From Acidobacteriota bacterium (GTDB lineage Bacteria; Acidobacteriota; Terriglobia; Acidiferrales; UBA7541), in contig QHYI01000113.1 in assembly GCA_003223245.1 (NCBI GenBank), positions 1 to 55,413 of the forward strand: DNA of 55,413 bases, written 5' to 3'. Every line of letters begins with the position of its first letter. The first letter of the stretch is position 1. The translations under genes and the position numbers were made by a program. The notes below the pieces were generated by a model. The model was not told the origin of the DNA. It worked only from the letters and a program-made list of their open reading frames with translations, and searched no databases. Below are positions 24,453 to 33,695 of the stretch, piece after piece.

Positions 24453-25583
24453 ATGCTGAAAGGACCAGAACTCGCCGCATTCCGCAAACAACTGCTCGCC
24501 TGGTTTCGCCAATTCCAGCGCGACTTGCCCTGGCGGCGCACTCGCGATCCCTATCGCGTGTGGCTCTCGGAAATCATGCTGCAGCAAACGCGCGTCGCTG
24601 CGGTGATTCCGTATTACAAGCGCTTTCTCGAACGCTTCCCGAATGTTCTTGCGCTCGCCGCGGCGCGGGAAGAAGAAGTGCTGCGGTTGTGGTCCGGGCT
24701 CGGCTACTACAGCCGCGCTCGCAATTTGCAAAGATCCGCGCAGCAAATCGTTGGGGAGCATGGAGGGAAATTCCCATCGCACTCGGAAGATGTGCTCTCG
24801 CTCCCCGGAATCGGAAATTACACCGCGGCGGCCATCTTGAGCATCGCGTTCGACAAAAAACACGCCGTGCTGGACGGCAATGTGGCGCGGGTGCTGGCGC
24901 GCCTCGGAGCTGTTCGCGGAGATTTGCGTAGTTCACTCGGCCGGCAAGGATTGCAGAAATGGGCGGATGCGTATCTCGATAGGAAATCGCCCGGTGATTG
25001 GAACCAAGCCATGATGGAGTTAGGCGCTACTCTGTGCTCACCGAAGTCCCCGCAATGTCTTCTCTGTCCGGTAGCGCAATTCTGTGAGGGCCGGAAGCAA
25101 GGCATTGCGGACCTGCTGCCAGAAAAGCGCAAGAAACGCGCAACCGTAGAGATCCGTCTGGCTGCCGCAGTTTTTTCCGATCAGCAAGGACGTACGCTGT
25201 TGCTTCCTCCGCCCGAAGAGAAAAACAGGGAACCGCTCGTCGATCACGTGCCGACGCTCGTATCCCACCTGTGGCACTTTCCGACAATCCCTGTTAGCGG
25301 CGATGCCGTTGCGAAATTGCGTGGCCACATGCGGAGGCTTCGCGTACAAAGCCAGAACGGCGGTTTGCATTTTGTCGCCGCGAACAAAGTTCGCCACACG
25401 GTGACCTATCGCTCCATCACGGTTGAACCGTTTTGCATCGGCGTGAAGAAACTTCCTCGCATCAAGGGCGCGGAGCGCGTTCCCCTGGGCGAAATCACCA
25501 TTCTTCCCGTTTCCAACCTCACGCGAAAAGTCGCGCGTGCCGCGCTTGCGGCAGCCTTCCCCGGGAAAAGCGCACATTCCTAA
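24453..25583 (+). CDS. mutY: A/G-specific adenine glycosylase MutY
   Basis: Removes adenine mispaired with 8-oxoguanine. The catalytic domain shows RDLPWRRTRDPYRVWLSEIMLQQTRV, WSGLGYYSRARNL, LPGIGNYTAAAILSIAF and the catalytic VLDGNVARVLARL; the 4Fe-4S cluster ligands C-x6-C-x2-C-x5-C appear in LCSPKSPQCLLCPVAQFC. The C-terminal third is the NUDIX-like 8-oxoG recognition domain. It is placed between DUF58 and the transglutaminase gene. The ATG at 24453 is used; a GTG at 24393 overlapping the DUF58 stop would add 20 residues and would give translational coupling. Confidence 0.94.
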   Translation: MLKGPELAAFRKQLLAWFRQFQRDLPWRRTRDPYRVWLSEIMLQQTRVAAVIPYYKRFLERFPNVLALAAAREEEVLRLWSGLGYYSRARNLQRSAQQIVGEHGGKFPSHSEDVLSLPGIGNYTAAAILSIAFDKKHAVLDGNVARVLARLGAVRGDLRSSLGRQGLQKWADAYLDRKSPGDWNQAMMELGATLCSPKSPQCLLCPVAQFCEGRKQGIADLLPEKRKKRATVEIRLAAAVFSDQQGRTLLLPPPEEKNREPLVDHVPTLVSHLWHFPTIPVSGDAVAKLRGHMRRLRVQSQNGGLHFVAANKVRHTVTYRSITVEPFCIGVKKLPRIKGAERVPLGEITILPVSNLTRKVARAALAAAFPGKSAHS

Positions 25584-25718
25584 GCGCCTGCCGGCAACGG
25601 AATGCGCTCGGCTCCTTGCAATTTCCCGCTTTGCATCCCCAAAAGCGTTATCCCTTTGGAGCGTTTTCTCCGCTGAATGTCGCCGCATGTGCGTGCGCCG
25701 ATGTTAGGATTGGCTATC

Positions 25719-27995
25719 ATGGCCGCTACCGCTGCATCTCCCGCCGCACACGCATTGCCTGCCGAACGGTTTTTTCGCACTTCGCTTTCGCTCCTCGTCC
25801 TCACCTCGATCCTCACGCTGTCAAGCACTGGCAAGTTGGATTTGTTCACTTCCGTGGTTGCCCCACTAACGGCGCTGCTGAAAGGTTACCGCTGGTGGCA
25901 TGGACGCCCGGCCGAACTCTCGCATCGCGTTGCGACGTGGTGCCTGCTGACGTACCTCGCATTCTTCCCGCTGGACGCGTTGTTTCTGTCGCGCTTCTTC
26001 GTCGGGGGCTCTGCGAATCCGCCGCTTTTCGCCTTGCTGCTGGCGGTGGTGCATTTCCTGATCGTTGCCATGCTGGTCCGGTTTTACAGCGCTTCTTCGG
26101 ATCGCGACGCGTTGTTTCTCAGCATGCTGGCGTTTGCGGCGATTCTGGCCGCTGCGATTCTCACCGTCGATACGCTGTTCCTCACGCTGTTTTTCTTTTT
26201 CCTTTTGTCCGGAGTCGCTACGTTCATCGGGTTGGAATTGCGTCGTGGCGTTGCCGGAGCCGTTTCGCCCGCTCTCGCACTCCGTGAGACAGAAGGCAAA
26301 CTCAACCGCTCGCTGAGTCTTGCCGCGTTTAGCGTGGCTATCGGAGCCATCCTGCTCGGAGGCATGCTCTTTTTCTTCTTCCCGCGGTTCAAGGCCGGCT
26401 ATCTGGGCCGCGTCAGCTTCAGCCCAACGCTGATGACCGGGTTCACGGACGACGTCGAGTTGGGCCAGATCGGCGAGATCAAGAAAAGCTCCGAGATCGT
26501 GATGCGCGTGGAGGCTGGCAAGCCAATCGGATACGAATGGTTGCGCTGGAGAGGCATCGCGTTGACCACCTTTGACGGGAAGCGTTGGAGTTCCAGCGCG
26601 AGCACCTCGCAAATACTTGGAGTGCAGGCCGATGGCTGGATTCACACACCGGAAGCGGCACAGAAGGAGAACGATTCAGGACCGGTGATCCGTTACACGG
26701 TTTTCCTGGAGCCCGTTGCCACTAACGCGATATTCGTTCCAGGAAGGGTTCTTCTCCTGCAGGGCAACTTCAGCGGCGGCTCGGCCAATTCGTTCGCTGC
26801 ATTGCAACGCAACTACCTCGACATGGACGCAACGGGGACGGTGAAAAGTCCGTTTCGCAATTTTACCGCTATCCGATACGCCGGAATTTCGCGCCTGCCG
26901 CCACGCGAGGTAACGAAGCTGCGGGCCGCCGGCACCAGCTATCCCAACGATATTACCTCGACCTATCTGCAGCTCCCGCTTGAGCTCGACCTACGCATAC
27001 CGGAATTGGCGCGCGAAGTTACGAGAAATGCGAAAACCCCTTTCGATAAGACGATTAGTATCGAGGGCTACTTGCGCACTCGCTATGCCTATACGCTGAA
27101 CCTGGCTGGAAGACCCGGCCCGGATCCACTCGCGCATTTCCTTTTCGAAACACGCGCCGGACACTGCGAATATTTCGCTTCGGCCATGGCCATCATGCTT
27201 CGAACACTGGGCATTCCTTCCCGCGAAGTGAACGGGTTTCTTCCCGGGGAGTACAACGATCTTGCCGGAGACTACATCGTGCGCGCGAGCGACGCACACA
27301 GCTGGGTAGAAGTGTACTTCCCCGGAAATGGCTGGCAAGTCTTCGATCCAACTCCCGCCAGCCTGCAAAGCGGAGGCGGATTTTTGGCGCGCCTGGAGCT
27401 ATACATCGACTGGATGCAGATCACTTGGAATGACTGGGTGATTGGCTACGACTTCGCGCATCAGGTGATGATGGCGCAAAATCTCCAGCGCGGCTCGAAA
27501 AATTGGGGCGAATCCGCGCGGGGTTGGTTTGACCGCAAGCAACAGGAAGGCAAGCGTTGGCTGAAGTTGTGGCAGCTGCAGCATGGCTCGCTGGGGTACC
27601 TATTGCCGGTCGTGCTGGTGGCGTTGCTCCTAGCACTGCGCTACAACGCACCTGCGGAACTGATTCGTCGCGTTCGCCTGTTAGTGCGGATCCGCGCGGC
27701 GAAGTCGGGGAGATCCGATCCGCAACTTGCCTCGCGCTTGTATGCGGAACTGCTGCGAATTCTCGCGCGGCGGGGACTCGAACGCAGCGAGGCGCAAACG
27801 CCGCTTGAATTTGCCGCTGCCGTGAATTTTCCTCAGCTTGCTCCTGCGGTGAAGGAGTTCACTCAACTCTACGTAGATGCGCGTTTTGGCGGAGCACCCT
27901 GCGACACAACACGCTTTGGGCAGTTGCTTGACCAGGTTCGCGCTGCGCTCGGCACGCGATCGCATCGTTCCTCTGCCTATCGGTTTCGAGATTAA
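25719..27995 (+). CDS. DUF3488/transglutaminase-like membrane protein (TgpA-type)
   Basis: A 758-aa protein with six to seven N-terminal membrane helices (DUF3488-like), a periplasmic transglutaminase-like domain and a C-terminal helix (YLLPVVLVALLLAL) followed by a cytoplasmic DUF4129-like tail. The protease-like triad is present: Cys in RAGHCEYFASAMAIMLR (about residue 482), His in DAHSWVEVYFPG (about 526) and Asp in WQVFDPTPAS (about 542). In the known arrangement it works with MoxR and DUF58 proteins. Starts at 25677, 25701 and 25719 are possible; the last has AGGA upstream. Confidence 0.88.
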   Translation: MAATAASPAAHALPAERFFRTSLSLLVLTSILTLSSTGKLDLFTSVVAPLTALLKGYRWWHGRPAELSHRVATWCLLTYLAFFPLDALFLSRFFVGGSANPPLFALLLAVVHFLIVAMLVRFYSASSDRDALFLSMLAFAAILAAAILTVDTLFLTLFFFFLLSGVATFIGLELRRGVAGAVSPALALRETEGKLNRSLSLAAFSVAIGAILLGGMLFFFFPRFKAGYLGRVSFSPTLMTGFTDDVELGQIGEIKKSSEIVMRVEAGKPIGYEWLRWRGIALTTFDGKRWSSSASTSQILGVQADGWIHTPEAAQKENDSGPVIRYTVFLEPVATNAIFVPGRVLLLQGNFSGGSANSFAALQRNYLDMDATGTVKSPFRNFTAIRYAGISRLPPREVTKLRAAGTSYPNDITSTYLQLPLELDLRIPELAREVTRNAKTPFDKTISIEGYLRTRYAYTLNLAGRPGPDPLAHFLFETRAGHCEYFASAMAIMLRTLGIPSREVNGFLPGEYNDLAGDYIVRASDAHSWVEVYFPGNGWQVFDPTPASLQSGGGFLARLELYIDWMQITWNDWVIGYDFAHQVMMAQNLQRGSKNWGESARGWFDRKQQEGKRWLKLWQLQHGSLGYLLPVVLVALLLALRYNAPAELIRRVRLLVRIRAAKSGRSDPQLASRLYAELLRILARRGLERSEAQTPLEFAAAVNFPQLAPAVKEFTQLYVDARFGGAPCDTTRFGQLLDQVRAALGTRSHRSSAYRFRD

Positions 27996-28286
27996 AATTC
28001 GCTGGTTTTCGTTGCGGTTGAGAAATTGGCTGCCGGTGAGGGTGCTGCCCCCTCCCGGCACGCTAAGCTAGCGTTTTCCAGGGCTTATAAGACCCCGCTC
28101 GACGGCTGGTGCCACCCCACCCTGTGCGAGGTCGTATTATCAGACCGCAAATCATATTCCAAGAAGATCTCAAGCCGTTTCGAAATCAACCGCTCCCTTG
28201 ACACACGTTGACACACGGCAAAATCAGGCGGGACCGCGCGCGCATGTTAGAATTAGCGTTTACGCCAAAGGGTCCTTTCACTGCCT

Positions 28287-29774
28287 ATGACGAAGGTTGG
28301 ATTTGTGAGCCTGGGATGCCCGAAGAACCTCGTGGACAGCGAGGTGATGATGGGCCTTCTTGCGCGTGACGGCTATGAATTGACGCCTCGCGCGGACGAA
28401 GCGGAAGTGCTGGTCGTCAACACCTGCAGTTTCATCGAGGCGGCGCAGAAGGAATCGGTCGAGTCCATCCTGGAGATGGCGGAGCACAAGAAATTCGGTG
28501 CGGCGAAAAAGTTGATTGTGGCGGGCTGTTTGGTGGAGCGCTACCGCGAACAAATCCTGGAGCAAGTGCCGGAAGTAGATGCGGTGGTGGGCCCTGGAGA
28601 GGTCGAACGGATTTTGGAGGCGGTGCACGGCGATCTGCGGGTGTTGCCCCGAGAGCCTCCCACCTTTTTGTATCACGACTTCACACCGCGCATCTTGACC
28701 ACCCCAAAATACGCGGCGTACATCAAGATTGCAGAAGGCTGTGATCATCCTTGCACGTTCTGCATCATTCCGGAACTACGAGGAAAATTTCGCAGCCGGC
28801 GGTTCGCGTCGGTCGTGCGGGAAGCGGAAAATCTGGCTGCGGCAGGCTCGCGGGAAATCACGCTGATCGGACAGGATACGACTTCCTACGGCGAAGACCT
28901 GGGCTTGCGCGATGGTCTGCCGCAATTGCTGGCGAAACTCGCGCAAATCGAAGAACTGCTGTGGGTGCGATTTTTGTATGCGTATCCTAATCGCGTAACG
29001 CAAAAATTGCTGGATACCATTGCTGAGCATCCGCGGTTGGCGAAGTACATCGATATGCCGCTGCAGCATGCCAGCCGGAGCGTGCTGGCGCGCATGAAGC
29101 GCGGTTCGAACGGCGATGCGTTTCTGCGTTTGCTGGAGCGCATGCGCAAGACGATTCCGGGGGTGTCGCTGCGAACGTCGTTCATCGTGGGATTCCCGGG
29201 CGAGACGGAAAACGACTTTCAAGAACTGTGCGATTTCGTGAAGGAGGCGAAGCTGGATTGGATGGGTGTGTTCGAATATTCCGATGTAGACAACTCGGAA
29301 AGCCACGCGCTCGACGAAAAAGTGCACGCCGCAACGACTGCTGACCGGCGAAAACGCCTAATGGCAATTCAGAAAAAGATTTCGCGAAAGAATCTGCGCG
29401 AGAAGTATCTCGGCCCGAGGGTGCGCGGTGGAAAGCATGAGTTGTTCGCCGCGCTGGTCGAGGGTCCGTCGAAGGATAACCCGATAGTCTGGGAAGCGCG
29501 GCTTGAAAGCATGGCGCCGGAGATTGATGGAAAGCTGTATTTGACGGATATCGAGTTGGCCAATGGCCAAGTGGCAGAAGGGGGGGACGTGGCGCGCGTG
29601 CAAATCACAAGAAGCGGGGCCTACGACCTGATCGGACGCGTAGTAGAAATTTTGCCGCGGCCGGCGGGGCCAGCGGAGGTAACGGACGCAAGGGTGTCGG
29701 CGACTTCTCCAGTTCCCGCAGCGGAGAAACTCCACAGGATTGCTACCGGAGCGCCGCTGCGTGTGCTGCGGTAG
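28287..29774 (+). CDS. rimO: Ribosomal protein S12 methylthiotransferase RimO
   Basis: Radical-SAM enzyme that methylthiolates an aspartate of ribosomal protein S12. The N-terminal UPF0004 domain (KVGFVSLGCPKNLVDSEVMMG, VNTCSFIEAAQKES, VAGCLVERY) supplies three cysteines for the auxiliary cluster; the radical-SAM motif is CDHPCTFC followed by IIPELRGKFRSR, typical of RimO rather than MiaB; a TRAM domain follows. The protein is 495 aa, longer than usual (about 440) because of a 40-residue unconserved tail. It starts a closely spaced plus-strand series. Confidence 0.95.
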   Translation: MTKVGFVSLGCPKNLVDSEVMMGLLARDGYELTPRADEAEVLVVNTCSFIEAAQKESVESILEMAEHKKFGAAKKLIVAGCLVERYREQILEQVPEVDAVVGPGEVERILEAVHGDLRVLPREPPTFLYHDFTPRILTTPKYAAYIKIAEGCDHPCTFCIIPELRGKFRSRRFASVVREAENLAAAGSREITLIGQDTTSYGEDLGLRDGLPQLLAKLAQIEELLWVRFLYAYPNRVTQKLLDTIAEHPRLAKYIDMPLQHASRSVLARMKRGSNGDAFLRLLERMRKTIPGVSLRTSFIVGFPGETENDFQELCDFVKEAKLDWMGVFEYSDVDNSESHALDEKVHAATTADRRKRLMAIQKKISRKNLREKYLGPRVRGGKHELFAALVEGPSKDNPIVWEARLESMAPEIDGKLYLTDIELANGQVAEGGDVARVQITRSGAYDLIGRVVEILPRPAGPAEVTDARVSATSPVPAAEKLHRIATGAPLRVLR

Positions 29775-29874
29775 GCTATACTCTCCGGTGAAGCGACTCG
29801 CTTTCCAGCGCCTTGTGCGTCTCAACTGCGTTTTGGGTTTCAAAGGACAGGGAACGCAGAGAAGAAGTTTCGCC

Positions 29875-30093
29875 ATGAAGCACAAATGTCCGATTTGCAA
29901 AGCGGAAACAGATTCGGAAGTACATGCGGATTTTCCCTTTTGCAGCGAGCGCTGCCGGATGCGGGACCTCGGCAACTGGGCGAGTGAGAAGTACCGGGTC
30001 TCCGAGCCGATTTTCGACGAAGAAGAAGCCATAGAAGGCGAGCGCAAAACGATCCTGCTCGATCTCGACAAATCCGATGACCACGAATCTTAG
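29875..30093 (+). CDS. yacG: Zinc-binding protein YacG (DNA gyrase inhibitor type)
   Basis: A 72-aa protein with the four zinc-binding cysteines CPICK...PFCSERCRMRDLGNW, the YacG signature. YacG of E. coli inhibits DNA gyrase; in this organism that role is inferred. The ATG at 29875 has no strong ribosome binding site but gives the exact family start (KCPICK). Its last 17 bases overlap pgpA. Confidence 0.88.
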   Translation: MKHKCPICKAETDSEVHADFPFCSERCRMRDLGNWASEKYRVSEPIFDEEEAIEGERKTILLDLDKSDDHES

Positions 30094-30787
30094 CGCCGCG
30101 CCCGCATTAGAAGCATCCCGCAAAAAGCCGCGCCTGGCCCTGACGCTCGCAACCGTTTTCGGAATCGGCTACGTACCCAAAGCGCCGGGAACTTTTGGAT
30201 CCCTGGCAGGCATCGTGACGGCCTCTCTCGGTGCAATATTCTTTCTGCATCCAAGGTCCGTTCGCGATTTGCTTTCGCTGCATCCGCTGGCCGACGCGAT
30301 CCTAAGAGAAAACTTGTTTGGCGCGCCAGGAACCAACGTGCACAACACCACGTTGATCTATCCATTGGTCATTGCCGCAGTGCTGTTCATTCTGCTGTCC
30401 ATTCTCGGCGTGTGGAGCGCGTCGCGCGTGGCTTCTTACGCGTGCAGTGAAGACCCACAGCAAGTGGTCATCGACGAAGTGGCAGGCCAACATTTAACCC
30501 TGCTGCTGCCGCTGATCCCCATCGCTTTGCCACACCTCACGGCGCACATGGACTTCTCCCAGTACGCCATTTTTTTTGCCTTGAGCCTGGCCAACTGGAA
30601 ATACCTGCTTCTGGGTTTTATACTTTTTCGGGTGTTCGACATCTGGAAGCCCTGGCCCGTTTACCGGCTGGAAAAACTGCGCGGCGGGTGGGGCATCATG
30701 GCGGATGACTGGATGGCGGGGCTCTACGCGGCAATCCTGCTGCGCGTGGCGTTATATTTCGGCCTTCTGACGGTTCATATTGGTTAG
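30077..30787 (+). CDS. pgpA: Phosphatidylglycerophosphatase A
   Basis: Membrane enzyme that dephosphorylates phosphatidylglycerophosphate. The N-terminal GIGYVPKAPGTFGSLAGI is the PgpA hallmark, followed by DPQQVVIDEVAGQHLTLLLPLI and RVFDIWKPWPVYRLEKLRGGWGIMADDWMAG, which hold conserved acidic residues. Compared with E. coli PgpA it carries an insertion of about 50 residues after helix 1 (HPRSVRDLLSLHPLADAILRENLFG...). It overlaps yacG and is followed by the NHL-repeat gene after 2 bases. Confidence 0.93.
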   Translation: MTTNLSAAPALEASRKKPRLALTLATVFGIGYVPKAPGTFGSLAGIVTASLGAIFFLHPRSVRDLLSLHPLADAILRENLFGAPGTNVHNTTLIYPLVIAAVLFILLSILGVWSASRVASYACSEDPQQVVIDEVAGQHLTLLLPLIPIALPHLTAHMDFSQYAIFFALSLANWKYLLLGFILFRVFDIWKPWPVYRLEKLRGGWGIMADDWMAGLYAAILLRVALYFGLLTVHIG

Positions 30788-30789
30788 GC

Positions 30790-31848
30790 ATGAAATTCGG
30801 CTTCAGTTCCTCGGCTGAAAAGAACGGCATTCCGCACATTGAAAGAGTTGCGCCTACAGCCGCGATTCCTGGCGGGGAGATGACCATCCACGGGCGCGGC
30901 TTCGTATCGCGCGCGCAGGCACGTCCCGTGGTGCACTTTGGCGATGCGGAAGCAAGCTTGGCACTGGCCAGCGAAAACAGATTGATCGCGCGCGTGCCGG
31001 AAGGCGCCAACGGTGGGACCGTGCGCGTGGCATCGGATGGGCGGGAGAGTTCGCCTCACCCCGTACACATCGGAATCCAAATCGCGGACAATCTGCATCC
31101 GGTGGCGAACCCTGCGGTGGATCACGAAGGAAATATTTACGTGACGTTTTCCGGGCCGCGGGGCCAGCGCGTCCCCGTTTCCCTATACAAAATCACGGCT
31201 AACTACGACGTGAAACCTTTCCTGACTTCGCTGGTGAATCCCACAGGTTTGGCGCTGGACCGCGAAGGAAATCTTTTTGTTTCGTGCCGGAATGACGGAA
31301 CGATTCACCGCGTCACGCCGGACGGCAGGTCCGAGTCGTGGATTGAAGGCATGGGCATCGCCACGGGCATCGCGTTCGACCGCGCGGACAACTTGTACGT
31401 CGGAGACCGTAGCGGAACGATTTTCAAAATCAGCCCGCAACGCGAGATTTTTGTGTTCGCAACGCTCGAGCCATCGGTGGCCGCGTACCATCTGGCGTTT
31501 CATCCCAACGGCGATTTATACGTGTCCGGGCCAACGACTTCGAGCTTCGACCGCATCTATCGCATCACGCCGGGAGGAGACGTCAGCGTGTTCTTCCGCG
31601 GGCTGGGGCGGCCACAAGGGCTGGCGTTCGACCGCGAAGGGAATCTCTTTGTCGCTGCGTCTTACCAGGGTTGGCGGGGCATCGTGTGCATCGACGCTCA
31701 GGCGCATGCCAATATCGCGTTGAGCGGTTCGGGGCTGGTTGGCCTGGCGCTGCAATCCTCCGGGCGCGCGATTTTGGCCACCACGGGCGCGCTCTTCACA
31801 CTGGATTGGGATGTGCGCGGCCTGCCGCTTGTCGGATCACTGAACTGA
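30790..31848 (+). CDS. IPT/TIG and NHL-repeat beta-propeller protein
   Basis: A 352-aa protein with an N-terminal IPT/TIG-like Ig domain (about residues 15-95: PHIERVAPTAAIPGGEMTIHGRGF) and a six-bladed NHL/SMP-30-like propeller with repeated LALDREGNLFVS, IAFDRADNLYVGD, LAFHPNGDLYVSG and LAFDREGNLFVAA motifs. There is no signal peptide, so it would be cytoplasmic unless exported otherwise. No catalytic metal ligands of gluconolactonases are obvious. Its stop overlaps the cinA start (TGATG), which ties it to the housekeeping operon; role unknown. Confidence 0.8.
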   Translation: MKFGFSSSAEKNGIPHIERVAPTAAIPGGEMTIHGRGFVSRAQARPVVHFGDAEASLALASENRLIARVPEGANGGTVRVASDGRESSPHPVHIGIQIADNLHPVANPAVDHEGNIYVTFSGPRGQRVPVSLYKITANYDVKPFLTSLVNPTGLALDREGNLFVSCRNDGTIHRVTPDGRSESWIEGMGIATGIAFDRADNLYVGDRSGTIFKISPQREIFVFATLEPSVAAYHLAFHPNGDLYVSGPTTSSFDRIYRITPGGDVSVFFRGLGRPQGLAFDREGNLFVAASYQGWRGIVCIDAQAHANIALSGSGLVGLALQSSGRAILATTGALFTLDWDVRGLPLVGSLN

Positions 31849-33122
31849 TGAAAACCGAGATCATCGCGGTGGGTTCGGAATTGCTGACTCCGGACCACAT
31901 AGACACGAACTCGCTCTTTCTCACCGAAGAATTAAACAAGCTGGGCATTGAAGTCGTTCGCAAAACGATTGTAGGCGACAACCGAGAATTGCTGGCCGAA
32001 ACGTTTCGCGATGCGCTCGAGCGCGTGCCGCTGATTTTGGCGAGCGGCGGGCTCGGGCCTACGGAAGATGATCTAACGCGCGAAACCGTTGCCGATTTGC
32101 TGCATCGCAAGCTCATCCTGAATGAACAGATCTTGCATTACATCGAAGGACGATTCCGTCAATTGGGCCGTGAGATGCCTCCGGTGAACGTCCGTCAGGC
32201 GATGGTGCCGGAAGGCGCGGAAGTGATGGAGAACCCCCGCGGGTCGGCGCCAGGCTTATGGTTGGAAGACAAAGGGCGATGTATCGCGCTGCTGCCGGGG
32301 CCGCCGCGCGAATTGAAACCAATGTATCAGGAACAGGTATTGCCGCGGCTCGAGAAGCGGCGCTCGGGCGTGCGGATGTTTCACCGCGAATTGCGCGTCG
32401 CGGGGTTGGGAGAGTCGGCTCTCGAACAGCGCATCAAGGCGATTTACACCCGCTATTCCGACGTGAACACCACGATTCTTGCGGCGCCGGGGGAAATTCA
32501 AATCCACCTGCGCCTGTGGACCGACAACGCCATGCATGCAGAGAAAACACTCGATGAAATCGTGCAGGGCTTCGAGTTGGCGCTGACCGACCGGATTTAT
32601 TCGAAAGATGGATCTTCGATGGAGGAAGTGATCGCCCGGCTGCTGACCATGAACAAAGCAACGATTTCCGCAGCGGAAAGCTGCACGGGCGGCTTGCTGG
32701 CCGAAAGACTGACGAGCGTTGCCGGGAGTTCTTCCTATTTTCTGGGCAGCGTGGTTTGTTACAGCAACGATTTGAAGACCGCCTGGGTGAACGTTCCGCC
32801 GGAGTTGATTCAGTCGAAAGGTGCGGTGAGTAGCGAAGTGGCAAAGGCGCTGGCCGAAGGCATCCGGCGCAGCGTGGGGAGCACTTTGGGTGTCGGCATT
32901 ACCGGAATTGCCGGGCCGGGCGGCGGCAGCGAGGAGAAACCTGTCGGCACCGTACACATCGCGTTGTCGCATGCAGGCGGAGTGAAAGAACGCGGCGTGC
33001 GTTTTCCGGGGGACCGCGAAGCGATTCGCTGGCACGCCTCGCAGCTTGCGCTGGATATGGTGCGGTTGCACTTCCTCTACAATGGTGGCGAACCCCCACG
33101 ACACGACATGAAAAGGCCCTGA
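31848..33122 (+). CDS. cinA: CinA: NMN deamidase / ADP-ribose pyrophosphatase-type protein
   Basis: A 424-aa competence/damage-inducible CinA protein. The N-terminal MoCF-biosynthesis-like domain (TEIIAVGSELLTPDHIDTNSLFL, GGLGPTEDDLTRE, PRGSAPGLWLE, LLPGPPREL) hydrolyses ADP-ribose in homologues, and the C-terminal domain (ISAAESCTGGLLAERLTSVAGSSSYFLGSVVCYSNDLK, GVGITGIAGPGGGSEEKPVGTVHIAL) is the NMN deamidase. The ATG shares a base with the preceding stop, so translation is coupled. Complete. Confidence 0.95.
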   Translation: MKTEIIAVGSELLTPDHIDTNSLFLTEELNKLGIEVVRKTIVGDNRELLAETFRDALERVPLILASGGLGPTEDDLTRETVADLLHRKLILNEQILHYIEGRFRQLGREMPPVNVRQAMVPEGAEVMENPRGSAPGLWLEDKGRCIALLPGPPRELKPMYQEQVLPRLEKRRSGVRMFHRELRVAGLGESALEQRIKAIYTRYSDVNTTILAAPGEIQIHLRLWTDNAMHAEKTLDEIVQGFELALTDRIYSKDGSSMEEVIARLLTMNKATISAAESCTGGLLAERLTSVAGSSSYFLGSVVCYSNDLKTAWVNVPPELIQSKGAVSSEVAKALAEGIRRSVGSTLGVGITGIAGPGGGSEEKPVGTVHIALSHAGGVKERGVRFPGDREAIRWHASQLALDMVRLHFLYNGGEPPRHDMKRP

Positions 33123-33125
33123 ACG

Positions 33126-33689
33126 GTGCGCCTCTTCATCGCGCTGAAAATTCCCCCCGCAGTGCGAGAGAATCTCGCCACGTTGCTTGCCACCCTGCGC
33201 GCTATTACCAAGGAGCCGCGTTGGGTGCGTGCGGAAAACCTTCACGTCACGCTGAAATTTTTGGGTGAAGTCGGCGAGGACAAACTACAGGCAGTTCGGA
33301 GCGCGCTTGGGAAGATTCGTTCCGAACAAGTGGTGAGCTTGGAATTTCGCGGCTTGGGATTTTTCCCCAACGAGAAAAACCCACGCGTTTTCTGGGCAGG
33401 CGTCGAGGCGTCCACGAACTTGAAAGCGCTGGCTGCGGATATTGAAGGTGCGATGGAAAAGCTGCGATTCCCGCGCGAGAAACGCGAGTTCTCGCCGCAT
33501 CTGACGCTAGCACGCTTCGAAAGCTCGCGCCTTCCGGAAGCATTGCGCAAGGCCATCACGGAAAACGCACCGCGCGAGTTTGGGTCGCTGCGCACGGGCG
33601 AATTCTATTTGATTCAAAGTAAGCTCAGACCCTCCGGCGCGGAGTACGTTACGCTCACGACTTTTCCCTTCGCGCCGGCTATCAAATAA
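33126..33689 (+). CDS. thpR: RNA 2',3'-cyclic phosphodiesterase ThpR
   Basis: A 187-aa 2H phosphoesterase with both catalytic HxT motifs: NLHVTLKFLG (about residue 40) and PHLTLARF (about residue 125). It starts MRLFIALKIPPAVRENL at a GTG codon 3 bases after the cinA stop, with AAAGG upstream. cinA-thpR adjacency is common. Function as RNA ligase/phosphodiesterase is inferred from the family. Confidence 0.93.
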   Translation: MRLFIALKIPPAVRENLATLLATLRAITKEPRWVRAENLHVTLKFLGEVGEDKLQAVRSALGKIRSEQVVSLEFRGLGFFPNEKNPRVFWAGVEASTNLKALAADIEGAMEKLRFPREKREFSPHLTLARFESSRLPEALRKAITENAPREFGSLRTGEFYLIQSKLRPSGAEYVTLTTFPFAPAIK

Positions 33690-33695
33690 CATTTC

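Noticed and set aside
28140-28260. Promoter for rimO from the doubled TTGACACACG (28198-28213) and TAGAAT (28248-28253)
   Set aside because: The spacing between the nearest TTGACA and TAGAAT is 34 bp, far outside the usual 16-18 bp.
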